Assembly: GCF_037997115.1 (NCBI RefSeq)
Contig: NZ_CP150484.1
Location: forward strand, 1,161,513 to 1,196,636
DNA from: Amycolatopsis coloradensis
GTDB taxonomy: Bacteria; Actinomycetota; Actinomycetes; Mycobacteriales; Pseudonocardiaceae
Length of the DNA: 35,124 bases
Direction of reading: 5' to 3'
The first letter of the stretch is position 1. Every line of letters begins with the position of its first letter. The translations under genes and the position numbers were made by a program. This document shows positions 14,455 through 21,285 of this stretch, in pieces. Below the pieces are notes generated by a model that saw only the letters and a program-made list of their open reading frames with translations, ran no database searches and was not told the origin of the DNA.

Positions 14455-14910
14455 TTACTTGGCCTTGACCTCGAGCCGCACGTCGACGCGGACGTCGGGG
14501 TGCAGACGGGCGCCGACCGAGTGCTTGCCCACGGTCTTGATGTGGTCCTTCAGCTCGATGACGCGCTTGTCGAGCAGCGGGCCACCCGCGGCCTTGATCG
14601 CGTCCACGATCTCGGCGGTGGTGATCGAACCGAAGAGCTTCTTCGAGCCCTCGGCCGCCTTGCCGCTCAGCTGGATGGCGCCGAGGCCTTCCAGGGTCGC
14701 CTTGATCTCCTTGGCGTGGTCGAGGTCGCGGATGCGACGGCTCTCCTGCGCCCGCTTGATCGTGCGCACGTTCTTCTCCGCGCCCTTGGTGGCCACGATG
14801 GCGTAGCCGCGGGGGAGCAGGTAGTTGCGTGCGTAGCCGTCCTTGACCTCGACGATGTCGCCGGGCCCACCGAGGTTGGCGACGTCGGTGGTGAGAATGA
14901 TCTTCGCCAT
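14455..14910 (-). CDS. rplI: 50S ribosomal protein L9
   Basis: This 151-residue protein has the L9 N-terminal domain (1-50) with the signature GGPGDIVEVKDGYARNYLLP, the long connecting helix (about 45-80, rich in Lys/Arg/Glu) and the C-terminal domain (about 85-148). L9 binds 23S rRNA near the L1 stalk and supports reading-frame accuracy. ATG 14910 has AAGGAGG in the end of rpsR. It is the last gene of the rpsF-ssb-rpsR-rplI operon, 12 bases after rpsR, and a strong terminator follows. Confidence 0.97.
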   Translation of the reverse strand: MAKIILTTDVANLGGPGDIVEVKDGYARNYLLPRGYAIVATKGAEKNVRTIKRAQESRRIRDLDHAKEIKATLEGLGAIQLSGKAAEGSKKLFGSITTAEIVDAIKAAGGPLLDKRVIELKDHIKTVGKHSVGARLHPDVRVDVRLEVKAK

Positions 14911-14922
14911 TGACGTGCCTCC

Positions 14923-15171
14923 TTAGCGTGCGGTCGAGGTGTAGGGCAGCAGCGCCATCTCGCGGGAGTTCTTGACCGCGATGGCGATGTCACGCTGGTG
15001 CTGGCTGCAGTTGCCGGTCACGCGACGGGCACGGATCTTCCCGCGGTCGGAGATGTACTTCCGAAGCAGGTTGGTGTCCTTGTAGTCGATGTTCTCCGGG
15101 CGGCCCTTCTTCTCGGCCTTGCAGAACACGCAGACCTTCTTCTTGGGCTTGCGGATGGGTGGCTTGGCCAC
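14923..15171 (-). CDS. rpsR: 30S ribosomal protein S18
   Basis: This 82-residue protein is S18, which sits on the 30S platform paired with S6. The core [19 protein letters not shown] with [11 protein letters not shown] is diagnostic. Cysteines C14 and C17 (VCVFCKAEK) and C-S-Q-H later make it a zinc-binding (C+) version; actinomycetes often also encode a zinc-free paralogue used in zinc shortage. GTG 15171 has AGGAG about 10 bases upstream. It lies between ssb and rplI in the standard operon. Confidence 0.96.
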   Translation of the reverse strand: MAKPPIRKPKKKVCVFCKAEKKGRPENIDYKDTNLLRKYISDRGKIRARRVTGNCSQHQRDIAIAVKNSREMALLPYTSTAR

Positions 15172-15248
15172 GGTATTTCTCCTGGATTTCTACGTAGTGG
15201 TTGTCTCGAGGCGTCTCGCGGAGCTTTCGCCCGCGGCGGAGCGCCTGA

Positions 15249-15758
15249 TCAGAAGGGCGGCTCGTCGGAGAAGCCACCGCCACCGCCGCCACCGGCGGGC
15301 GGGGCGGAACCCCACGGGTCGTCGGCGGGCGGGCCGGACTGGCCGCCACCGCCGCCGCCACCGAAGCCGCCGCCTCCACCGCCACCGGTGCCACGGCTGA
15401 CCTTGTTCACCTTGGCGGTGGCGTAGCGCAGCGACGGGCCGATCTCATCGACCTCGAGCTCGACGACGGTGCGCTTCTCGCCTTCCTTGGTCTCGAAAGA
15501 CCGCTGCTTGAGGCGCCCCTGCACGACGACACGCGCGCCACGCGTCAGCGACTCGGCGACGTTCTCGGCCGCCTGACGCCAGATGTTGCAGCGCAGGAAC
15601 AGGGCCTCGCCGTCCTTCCACTCACCGGACTGACGGTCCAGCGTGCGCGGGGTGGACGCGACCGTGAAGTTCGCGACCGCCGCACCGGAAGGGGTGAAGC
15701 GAAGCTCCGGGTCGGACGTGAGGTTGCCGATCACCGTGATGACGGTGTCTCCAGCCAT
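15249..15758 (-). CDS. ssb: Single-stranded DNA-binding protein
   Basis: This 169-residue protein has an N-terminal OB fold (about 1-115; [19 protein letters not shown] and [18 protein letters not shown]), a flexible tail with long glycine runs (about 122-165), and the acidic-hydrophobic tip DEPPF that binds partner proteins such as PriA-, RecO- and polymerase-associated factors. It protects single-stranded DNA in replication and repair. ATG 15758 lies 17 bases after the rpsF stop. The GGT/GGC-rich tail makes a low-complexity DNA stretch at 15270-15390. Confidence 0.96.
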   Translation of the reverse strand: MAGDTVITVIGNLTSDPELRFTPSGAAVANFTVASTPRTLDRQSGEWKDGEALFLRCNIWRQAAENVAESLTRGARVVVQGRLKQRSFETKEGEKRTVVELEVDEIGPSLRYATAKVNKVSRGTGGGGGGGFGGGGGGGQSGPPADDPWGSAPPAGGGGGGGFSDEPPF

Positions 15759-15775
15759 CGGGAAAGTCCTTCGGC

Positions 15776-16096
15776 TCAGGCCTTGGCGGCGGCGGTCGCG
15801 GCGCGCTTGATCTCGCGGCGCATGACCTTGGTGCGGAGCACGGTCTCCTGCAGCGAGAGCTGACGGTCCAGCTCCTTGACCGCTTCCGAAGTCGAGTTCA
15901 GGTCGAGGAGCGCGTAGATGCCCTCGGCGTGCTTCTTGATCTCGTAGGACAGCCGGCGACGGCCCCAGACGTCGACCTTCTCGACGCTTCCGCCCGAAGT
16001 GCGGATCACGTTGAGGAAGTTGTCCAGGGTCGGGGCCACCGTACGCTCGTCGAGCGTGGGGTCCAGGATGACCATTACCTCGTAATGGCGTGACAC
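15776..16096 (-). CDS. rpsF: 30S ribosomal protein S6
   Basis: This 106-residue protein is S6 ([20 protein letters not shown] to the Ala/Lys-rich end), a ferredoxin-like fold that binds S18 on the 30S platform. GTG 16096 is preferred: it gives the usual start SRHYEVMV and lies nine bases after AGGAGG, while GTG 16102 would be only three bases from it. It is the first gene of the operon. The leader on the minus strand can pair CCTCCT (16142-16147) with the AGGAGG (16106-16111), enclosing a perfect 8-base-pair hairpin, which suggests S6:S18 feedback control. Confidence 0.95.
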   Translation of the reverse strand: MSRHYEVMVILDPTLDERTVAPTLDNFLNVIRTSGGSVEKVDVWGRRRLSYEIKKHAEGIYALLDLNSTSEAVKELDRQLSLQETVLRTKVMRREIKRAATAAAKA

Positions 16097-16105
16097 AACC
16101 ACTCA

Positions 16106-16147
16106 CCTCCTATGGGCTCGCGGCCACGGACTGTCCGTGGCAGGAGG
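16106..16147 (-). promoter_or_regulatory. rpsF leader, possible S6:S18 autoregulatory structure
   Basis: On the minus strand CCTCCT (16147 to 16142) can pair with the rpsF Shine-Dalgarno AGGAGG (16111 to 16106). Inside lies the hairpin GCCACGGA-CAG-TCCGTGGC (16141 to 16123), and the 3' side carries an 11-base bulge starting just after a GCCG. Known S6:S18 mRNA motifs have this layout with a CCG in the bulge. The assignment is inferred from structure and position. Confidence 0.5.
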
Positions 16148-16153
16148 GTTTGT

Positions 16154-16171
16154 CCAGGTAAGGGTACCTGG
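16154..16171 (-). terminator. Short hairpin after the first surface-protein gene
   Basis: CCAGGTA (16154-16160), AGGG, TACCTGG (16165-16171) is a perfect stem of seven pairs just after the stop of the gene ending at 16175. No T-run follows, so termination may be weak and the transcript may read into rpsF. Confidence 0.4.
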
Positions 16172-16174
16172 CGG

Positions 16175-17059
16175 TCAGGCGACGCGGCGCAGGACCCAGG
16201 TGCGGACCAGCGCGGCGGTCACGCCGGCGAGCACGAGCACCGCGAGCAGCATCGGCAGCTGGACGTCGCCGCCGGGCATGCCGTCGGTCGCGAGCGCTTC
16301 GGCGTTGCCCGCGTTGCGGACGTCGGGGCCGCCCTGTCCGGCCTGGCCGTCGGTGCCGTACTGAGGGGCGCCCTCGCCGGGGAGCGGGCTGTTGGCCGGG
16401 TAGCGCACGCCCGGCGCCACCGCGACACCCGGCTGCGCGACCGGCAGGTTGCCGTAGTCGCGCGGCGGGGCGTAGCCGGTGCCGTTGCTGCCGCCGGGGA
16501 GCAGGTTCGTGTTCGACGGAGCGCCGTTGGTGCCGCCGCCGGTGCCGCCCTGCTGCGGGGCCGTGGTGCCCGGCGTCGGCAGGGCGGGCGCGACGTAGTT
16601 CGTCGCGACCGTCGTCAGGCCGCAGCTGCCGGCGACCTTGTGCTCGATGGAGTTCAGCGTCTTTTCGGGGTTCAGCCCGAGGCCCCAGGACTTGGTGTCC
16701 TTGACCGCCTGGCGCACGGCCGCGCCGATCGCCTTGCCGTCGACCGAACCGCCCGCGGCGTTCGGGACCGCGCCGACGTTGATGGTGTTGACCTTGGCGA
16801 TGTCGTTCGCGGCGACGTCGTAGAGGGCCAGCGTGCCGGCTTCCCGCGCGCCCGCCCGCACCAGTTCCTTGACCGAGGTGCCGGTGATCGCGACGGTGTC
16901 GCCCATCCCGCCGTTCACGGTCCCGCTGCACGCGTTCGCCAGCGTGGTCGCCGCCGAGGCGGTGCCCGCGGTCAGGAGCGCGCCACCGGTGACCATGGTC
17001 GCGAGTGCGGTGACGGTGAGCGCCTTGCGGGTGGTCTGCCAGATGGTGGTTTTCCGCAC
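16175..17059 (-). CDS. Surface protein with C-terminal membrane anchor (paralogue 1)
   Basis: This 294-residue protein has a signal peptide ending near GTASA, a compact domain with two cysteines (ANACSG and AGSCGL, likely one disulfide), a Gly/Pro/Asn-rich linker, and a C-terminal membrane helix followed by basic residues (LPMLLAVLVLAGVTAALV then RTWVLRRVA). It is probably displayed outside the membrane and held by the C-terminal helix; there is no LPxTG sortase motif. GTG 17059 is chosen because GGAGG lies about ten bases upstream and the signal peptide begins there. It shares its C-terminal half (xDYxxxP, PGxRY, PDVxxAGxAEAL, anchor) with the next gene. No known function. Confidence 0.75.
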   Translation of the reverse strand: MRKTTIWQTTRKALTVTALATMVTGGALLTAGTASAATTLANACSGTVNGGMGDTVAITGTSVKELVRAGAREAGTLALYDVAANDIAKVNTINVGAVPNAAGGSVDGKAIGAAVRQAVKDTKSWGLGLNPEKTLNSIEHKVAGSCGLTTVATNYVAPALPTPGTTAPQQGGTGGGTNGAPSNTNLLPGGSNGTGYAPPRDYGNLPVAQPGVAVAPGVRYPANSPLPGEGAPQYGTDGQAGQGGPDVRNAGNAEALATDGMPGGDVQLPMLLAVLVLAGVTAALVRTWVLRRVA

Positions 17060-17160
17060 GGGGGCGATCCTCCGGGTCGGTGGGGGCGTGTGGCAGTGCA
17101 TGAGGAATCACTGCAACGGGGATAACGAGGGAGTGACCCGAAAGATACTAGGCGGTAGGA

Positions 17161-18048
17161 CTAACTTGAAGCGGCCATTCGGCGGAGGACCCAGGTGCGG
17201 ACAAGGCCCGCGCTGACTCCGGAGAGTGCCAAAACGGCGATCAGCAGCGGCAGTTTCCCGTCCTGAGTGAATCCGTCGCTCACGTTCGGTAGCGCTTCGG
17301 CTTGTCCCGCGGTCTGGACGTCCGGGTTGCCGTTCTGGTTTTCGGTCGTGACGCCGAACTGCGGCGCGTAACCCGGGATCTGGCCGCCGTACCGGAGGCC
17401 GGGCGACGGGCTGAAGAGACCGGCCGTCGCCATCGGGATGGAGCTGTAGTCGCGCATCGGGGCGTAGCCCGTGCTGATGCCCCACGGCAGGTTGCCGAAG
17501 TTCGGGGTGAAGGTGCCGGGTAGCAGCGGGCTGTTCGCCGCCGGGATGCCGCCCGCCGGGCCGCCGCCCTGCGCGGGAGCGCCCGGGCCGCCCGTCTGCG
17601 GGCCGCCGCTGCCGGGCGTGCCGGGAGCGGGTTTCCCTGGCTGGGGCTGGGTTCCGGGAGCGGGCTTGCCGCCGCCGGTCAGGGCTTCGTGGGTGCCGGT
17701 GACGGCGCCGTTCAGCGCCTCCGCTGCGGGTTCGCCGACGACCGGGACCGGCGCGACGACGGTGTTCACCACGGTCACCGTCACCTTGCAGAGGGTGCCG
17801 AGCAGCGCGTCGATCGTGCCCGTGAGCACCCCCGAGACCGGACCGGCCTGGCCGAGGTTGAGCGGAATGCCGAGCAACGGGGTCTTGCCGAGGATCGTGT
17901 CGCCGGTCTTGGCGGTCACCGATCCCCCGCAGGTCGCGGTCTTGGTCTCGGCGGCGGCGGCCGTGCCGGGCATGGCGAGGGCGGCCGAGCCCGCGAGAAT
18001 GAAGGCCGACGCACCCAGGGCGGTCGCCCTCCGTGTCCGTTCGCGCAT
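17161..18048 (-). CDS. Surface protein with C-terminal membrane anchor (paralogue 2)
   Basis: This 295-residue protein has a signal peptide (ATALGASAFILAGSAALA, cleavage near GTAAAA), a hydrophobic two-cysteine domain (CGGSVTAKTGD and TLCKVTVTVVNTVV), a Pro/Gly-rich linker (about 125-190), and the same C-terminal block as its neighbour: MRDYSSIP, PGLRYGGQIPGYAPQ, NPDVQTAGQAEALP and the anchor KLPLLIAVLALSGVSAGL with RTWVLRRMAASS. ATG 18048 has GGAGGAG upstream. It is probably surface-exposed. It lies between two paralogues on the same strand, about 100 bases from each. Function unknown. Confidence 0.75.
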   Translation of the reverse strand: MRERTRRATALGASAFILAGSAALAMPGTAAAAETKTATCGGSVTAKTGDTILGKTPLLGIPLNLGQAGPVSGVLTGTIDALLGTLCKVTVTVVNTVVAPVPVVGEPAAEALNGAVTGTHEALTGGGKPAPGTQPQPGKPAPGTPGSGGPQTGGPGAPAQGGGPAGGIPAANSPLLPGTFTPNFGNLPWGISTGYAPMRDYSSIPMATAGLFSPSPGLRYGGQIPGYAPQFGVTTENQNGNPDVQTAGQAEALPNVSDGFTQDGKLPLLIAVLALSGVSAGLVRTWVLRRMAASS

Positions 18049-18110
18049 GCCTTCGACTCCTCCGTCGTCGGGGTCACCTACCTGCACAACGACGCTAATG
18101 GAGACGAGTA

Positions 18111-18157
18111 ACGCCCGCTCACTCGAAGAAGTCAGGCATTCGAGTGGAAGCGGGCGT
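18111..18157 (-). terminator. Hairpin after the third surface-protein gene
   Basis: ACGCCCGCT (18111-18119) pairs with AGCGGGCGT (18149-18157), and ACTCGAA (18121-18127) with TTCGAGT (18139-18145), leaving a small asymmetric bulge and an 11-base loop. It lies right after the stop at 18171 on the minus strand and separates the two paralogues. No clear T-run follows. Confidence 0.6.
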
Positions 18158-18170
18158 CACGGAGGGTGAA

Positions 18171-18968
18171 TCAGGCGGGCTTACCCCGCAGCCAAGCACG
18201 GACCAGAGCGGCGGCGACGACGGCCAGCGCCAGCACCGCGAGCAGCAGCGGCAGCTTGGCCGGGGCGACCGGCGCCTGGATGGCCTGCGCGTTGCCGGCG
18301 TCCTTCTCGTCGACGGTCGGCGGCGGCACCTCGCCGGGGATGATCTCGGTGATCACCGGCGCCTGGACGAAGCTGCCGGGGAGCAGCGCCGCGTTGCTGA
18401 TCACGCCGGCGATCGAGTCGCCGCCGATACCGGTGGAGGAACCCGGACCGGTCTGCACCGGGAGTTCGCTGCCCGGACCGCCGGGCTGACCCGGCCCCGG
18501 CGTCGGAGGCTGCGGCGGCTTGGGGTCTTCCGGCGGTCGCGGGGACGGCGGCTTCACGATCGGCGGCGCGTCTTTGGTGACTTCCTGCGTCAGATTCCCG
18601 ACCGCGTTCACCGTGCCCTGCGCGGGCTTGCAGACGCCCTGCGCGGCGAGGTCGCCCACCGCGTTGTCGGTGAGGCCGGTGGTCTTGACCAGATCGCCGA
18701 CCGGCAGCGAAAGCAGCGGCTTTCGTCCTTCGGCGGTCTTGGCCTTCGAGTCCAGGCCGACCGTCAGCGCCTCGGGCGAATTCAGCGGAGCGCCGGCGTC
18801 GAGAACGAGTCCGTCTGCGGACTTCCCGTTCTGCAGCGTGGCGGCGCAGTCGCCGGAAAGGGTCGGATTCGGTTCCTCGGCGGCCGTCGCGGTCATCGGG
18901 AACGCTAATCCGGCCGTGACCGAAAGCGCGAATCCCCAAGCCGTGATCCGCCCGGCAGTCTTCCCCAT
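18171..18968 (-). CDS. Surface protein with C-terminal membrane anchor (paralogue 3)
   Basis: This 265-residue protein shares the layout of the two genes downstream: a signal peptide (ITAWGFALSVTAGLAFPMT, cleavage near TATA), a domain with two cysteines (LSGDCAATL and GVCKPAQ), a Pro-rich linker (about 130-165) and a C-terminal anchor KLPLLLAVLALAVVAAALVR followed by AWLRGKPA. The N-terminal domain is more diverged and the xDY/PGxRY block is missing. ATG 18968 has GGAGGA about nine bases upstream. It is the first of three tandem genes. Function unknown. Confidence 0.74.
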   Translation of the reverse strand: MGKTAGRITAWGFALSVTAGLAFPMTATAAEEPNPTLSGDCAATLQNGKSADGLVLDAGAPLNSPEALTVGLDSKAKTAEGRKPLLSLPVGDLVKTTGLTDNAVGDLAAQGVCKPAQGTVNAVGNLTQEVTKDAPPIVKPPSPRPPEDPKPPQPPTPGPGQPGGPGSELPVQTGPGSSTGIGGDSIAGVISNAALLPGSFVQAPVITEIIPGEVPPPTVDEKDAGNAQAIQAPVAPAKLPLLLAVLALAVVAAALVRAWLRGKPA

Positions 18969-19128
18969 CGAGTTCGTCCTCCGCCCCTCAGGACCCAACG
19001 CGGTTTAACGGAACGCACTCACGCTACCCCACGAGCGTGACGACCTGGCCCGCGCCGGGAGAAAACCGGCGAGGGTACCTCTGTCTTCCTCCCCACCACC
19101 GCCCTCAACGGAGGAGCTTCGCTCCGCG

Positions 19129-19134
19129 TAGATT
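19129..19134 (+). promoter_or_regulatory. -10 box for a leaderless deoxyribonuclease IV transcript
   Basis: TAGATT (19129-19134) lies eight bases before ATG 19143, and there is no Shine-Dalgarno sequence. The spacing places the transcription start at or next to the start codon, as in leaderless actinobacterial genes. Confidence 0.5.
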
Positions 19135-19142
19135 CCTCCACC

Positions 19143-19922
19143 ATGAAAATCGGTGCCCATGTCCGCGACGACGACCCGCTGACCGCGGTCGCCGAGCGCG
19201 AAGCCGAAGTCCTCCAATTCTTCCTTTCCGACCCGCAGGGCTGGAAAGCTCCCAAACCCCACCCGCACGGCGAAGCGATCAAGGAATCGCCGGTAGAGGT
19301 GTTCATCCACTCGCCGTACCTGATCAATGTGGCGTCGATGAACAACCGCATCCGTATCCCGTCACGGAAGAACGTCACGCAGCACGCGAACGGCGCCGCC
19401 GCGATCGGCGCGAAAGGGCTCGTCGTGCACGGTGGCCATGTCGGCGCCGGGGAGGACGTGGAGGAAGGCCTCGTCAACTGGCGCAAACTTTTCGAGCGTG
19501 AACAGGAAAAGGGCGGTTTCGCCGTGCCGATCCTGATCGAGAACACCGCGGGCGGTGACAACGCGATGACGCGCGACCTCGAGACGATCGCCCGGCTCTG
19601 GGACAAGGTCGGCGACTTCGGCGCGGGTTTCTGTTTCGACACCTGCCACGCGTACGCGGCGGGCTGGGACCTGACCGAGGCGGTCAAGAAGGTCAAGGCC
19701 ATCACCGGCCGGATCGACCTGGTGCACCTCAACAACTCGCGCGACGAGTTCGGTTCCACCCGGGACCGGCACGCCAACGTCGTCGGCGGTGACGGCACGA
19801 TCGATCCCGAAGTGCTGGTCGCGGTCGCGGCCGAGGCGGGTGCCCCGGTGGTCGTCGAGACCCCGCCCGACGGGCAGGCCGCGGACATCGCCTACGTCAG
19901 GGAGCGCGTCGCCTCCGCCTGA
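19143..19922 (+). CDS. nfo: Deoxyribonuclease IV (apurinic/apyrimidinic endonuclease)
   Basis: This 259-residue TIM-barrel protein belongs to the Nfo/endonuclease IV family, which cuts DNA 5' of abasic sites in base excision repair using a cluster of three zinc ions. All nine metal ligands appear present in order: H56 (FIHSPY), H96 (VVHGGH), E133 (ILIENTAGG), D166 and H169 (CFDTCHAYAAG), H195 (LVHLNNS), D208 and H210 (RDRH) and E239 (VVVETP). Length is near the family norm (about 250-285). ATG 19143 has no Shine-Dalgarno sequence and is probably leaderless. It is divergent from the surface-protein cluster; no operon partner. Confidence 0.92.
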   Translation: MKIGAHVRDDDPLTAVAEREAEVLQFFLSDPQGWKAPKPHPHGEAIKESPVEVFIHSPYLINVASMNNRIRIPSRKNVTQHANGAAAIGAKGLVVHGGHVGAGEDVEEGLVNWRKLFEREQEKGGFAVPILIENTAGGDNAMTRDLETIARLWDKVGDFGAGFCFDTCHAYAAGWDLTEAVKKVKAITGRIDLVHLNNSRDEFGSTRDRHANVVGGDGTIDPEVLVAVAAEAGAPVVVETPPDGQAADIAYVRERVASA

Positions 19923-20386
19923 CGTCGCGTTGGTCGTGAGTGGCGATCCGGGGTCATCGAGGAGTAAGGCAACCGTGCGTGCCGGAGTTGGCGGCAGGGG
20001 CGGGACTGGTCCAAGCGACACCCTCCTGACTGTCCATAAGGGATATTTTCCGAGTTGTCGGTGTCCGAGTTGGGCGATTTGCGCGGTACGACCCGTTTGC
20101 CCAATCGGGCATATGGCCTTGACGGAGACATTTCGTCGCGGGCAATCGTCCCTTGTGGACATTCAGAGCACAGCTGACCCCTTGACCCAGCGACGGGGCC
20201 CTTCACCGTTGGCCGACACCGGCAGCCTCAGTTTCAGTGTCCCGCTCGACCCTGGGCGCGAGGGCCGCGGAACGAAAGCCAACCATCTCGGGCGGGAGAG
20301 CGTTCCCTCTCCGGCGGGAGGGCCGGGCGCGCCGATCGCGAAAGGCTCGACCTCGACCGGGAAACACCCGGTGCTGGAGGGAAGCC
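19923..20386. other. Intergenic region without a recognisable gene
   Basis: This 464-base stretch has no frame with normal codon bias. Features seen: CCGAGTTG twice, 15 bases apart (20050-20057 and 20065-20072), in a locally AT-richer part; a small hairpin GCCC-AATC-GGGC (about 20099-20110); and a single DnaA-box-like TGTGGACAT near 20154. The gene at 20387 has its ribosome-binding site at the end. Promoters may lie here, but none is clear. Confidence 0.4.
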
Positions 20387-20905
20387 ATGAACATCAGGTC
20401 GAAGATCGCCGCGGTCGCCGTGCTCGCCGTCGCGGCGGGAACGCTGGGGGCGACGCAGGCGACGGCGGCTCCGTCGTCCGGTTCGGTCGGCTCGGTCGTT
20501 CTCGGATCGGCGGGCGGACCGCTGACGTTCCCCGGTTTCGAGGGCGACCCGGTCCGGTTCGACTTCGCCGCGTTCGGGGAACCCGGGAAATCGTCGGGCC
20601 GGTTCCACGTGAATCATCTGACCAAGGACGGAAAGCCGTTCGCCGATTTCGAGGGCAAGGTCGACTGCGTCTCGAGTGAGGGCGACCTCGCGGTTTTGAC
20701 CGGCGTGATCGAACGCGCCGACATCCCCGGCTTCCCGGTGAACCTGGTCGGCCGCCGCGTCGGCTTCTCGGTACGGGACGTGCCGCGCGGCCACGACCGG
20801 ATCGGCTGGAGCTGGGCGTACGCCGGTTTCGAACAGGACGTCCTGCCCTGCACCGCGCCGGTGCCGTTCTTCGCGACGAGCACGGGCGGCTACGTCGTGC
20901 GCTGA
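20387..20905 (+). CDS. Secreted protein of unknown function
   Basis: This 172-residue protein has a clear signal peptide (MNIRSKIAAVAVLAVAAGTL, cleavage near ATA-A29) and a small exported domain with mixed strands, including RFDFAAFGEPGKSSGRFHVN and two cysteines (KVDCVSS, VLPCTAP) that could form a disulfide. The core motif (FHVNH, DFEGKVDC, AVLTGVIE) resembles small secreted actinomycete proteins seen as 'Repetin-like' or hypothetical; I cannot name the family with confidence. ATG 20387 has GGAGGGAAG directly upstream. It stands alone, followed by a short hypothetical gene. Confidence 0.75.
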   Translation: MNIRSKIAAVAVLAVAAGTLGATQATAAPSSGSVGSVVLGSAGGPLTFPGFEGDPVRFDFAAFGEPGKSSGRFHVNHLTKDGKPFADFEGKVDCVSSEGDLAVLTGVIERADIPGFPVNLVGRRVGFSVRDVPRGHDRIGWSWAYAGFEQDVLPCTAPVPFFATSTGGYVVR

Positions 20906-20949
20906 ATCGGCTTGACCCTCACGCCACGGGAGGGTCGAACCTGTGCCGC

Positions 20950-21285
20950 ATGAAGAATCGGACCGTGTACCGGGCGGAGGACGGCGAGCACGTCGGCTAC
21001 GTCGTCCCCGCGCCGGAAACCCGTTGGCAGGCACTGACCGTTTTCGGCTACCCGCTCGGCGGCCCCGCCGCCTTCGACGACTCCGTCGCGTTGCTGGAGG
21101 CAGAGGGGCTGGCCGTCCTCGCCGAGCGCTGGTCGGTCAAGCAGGGCGACGACTGGTTCAGCTGCCGTCTGGTCGAAACGTCGCCCGAAGCCGTCGTCGT
21201 GCAGATCGACGACTTCGGGGCCGAGGACTTCGGCAAGCACGTCAGGCTGGAACGTCCTGGGCCTGAGGTGTTGAAGCGCGTTTGA
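20950..21285 (+). CDS. Small hypothetical protein
   Basis: This 111-residue protein has no signal peptide or membrane segment and looks like a compact cytoplasmic alpha/beta protein (VYRAEDGEHVGYVVPAPETR, FSCRLVETSPEAVVVQIDDF). Codon use is normal for the organism, which supports a real gene. ATG 20950 is the natural start; a weak GGAGGG lies about 14 bases upstream. It begins 44 bases after the secreted-protein gene and overlaps the membrane glycosyltransferase gene tail to tail by 44 bases (21242-21285). I do not recognise the family. Confidence 0.68.
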   Translation: MKNRTVYRAEDGEHVGYVVPAPETRWQALTVFGYPLGGPAAFDDSVALLEAEGLAVLAERWSVKQGDDWFSCRLVETSPEAVVVQIDDFGAEDFGKHVRLERPGPEVLKRV

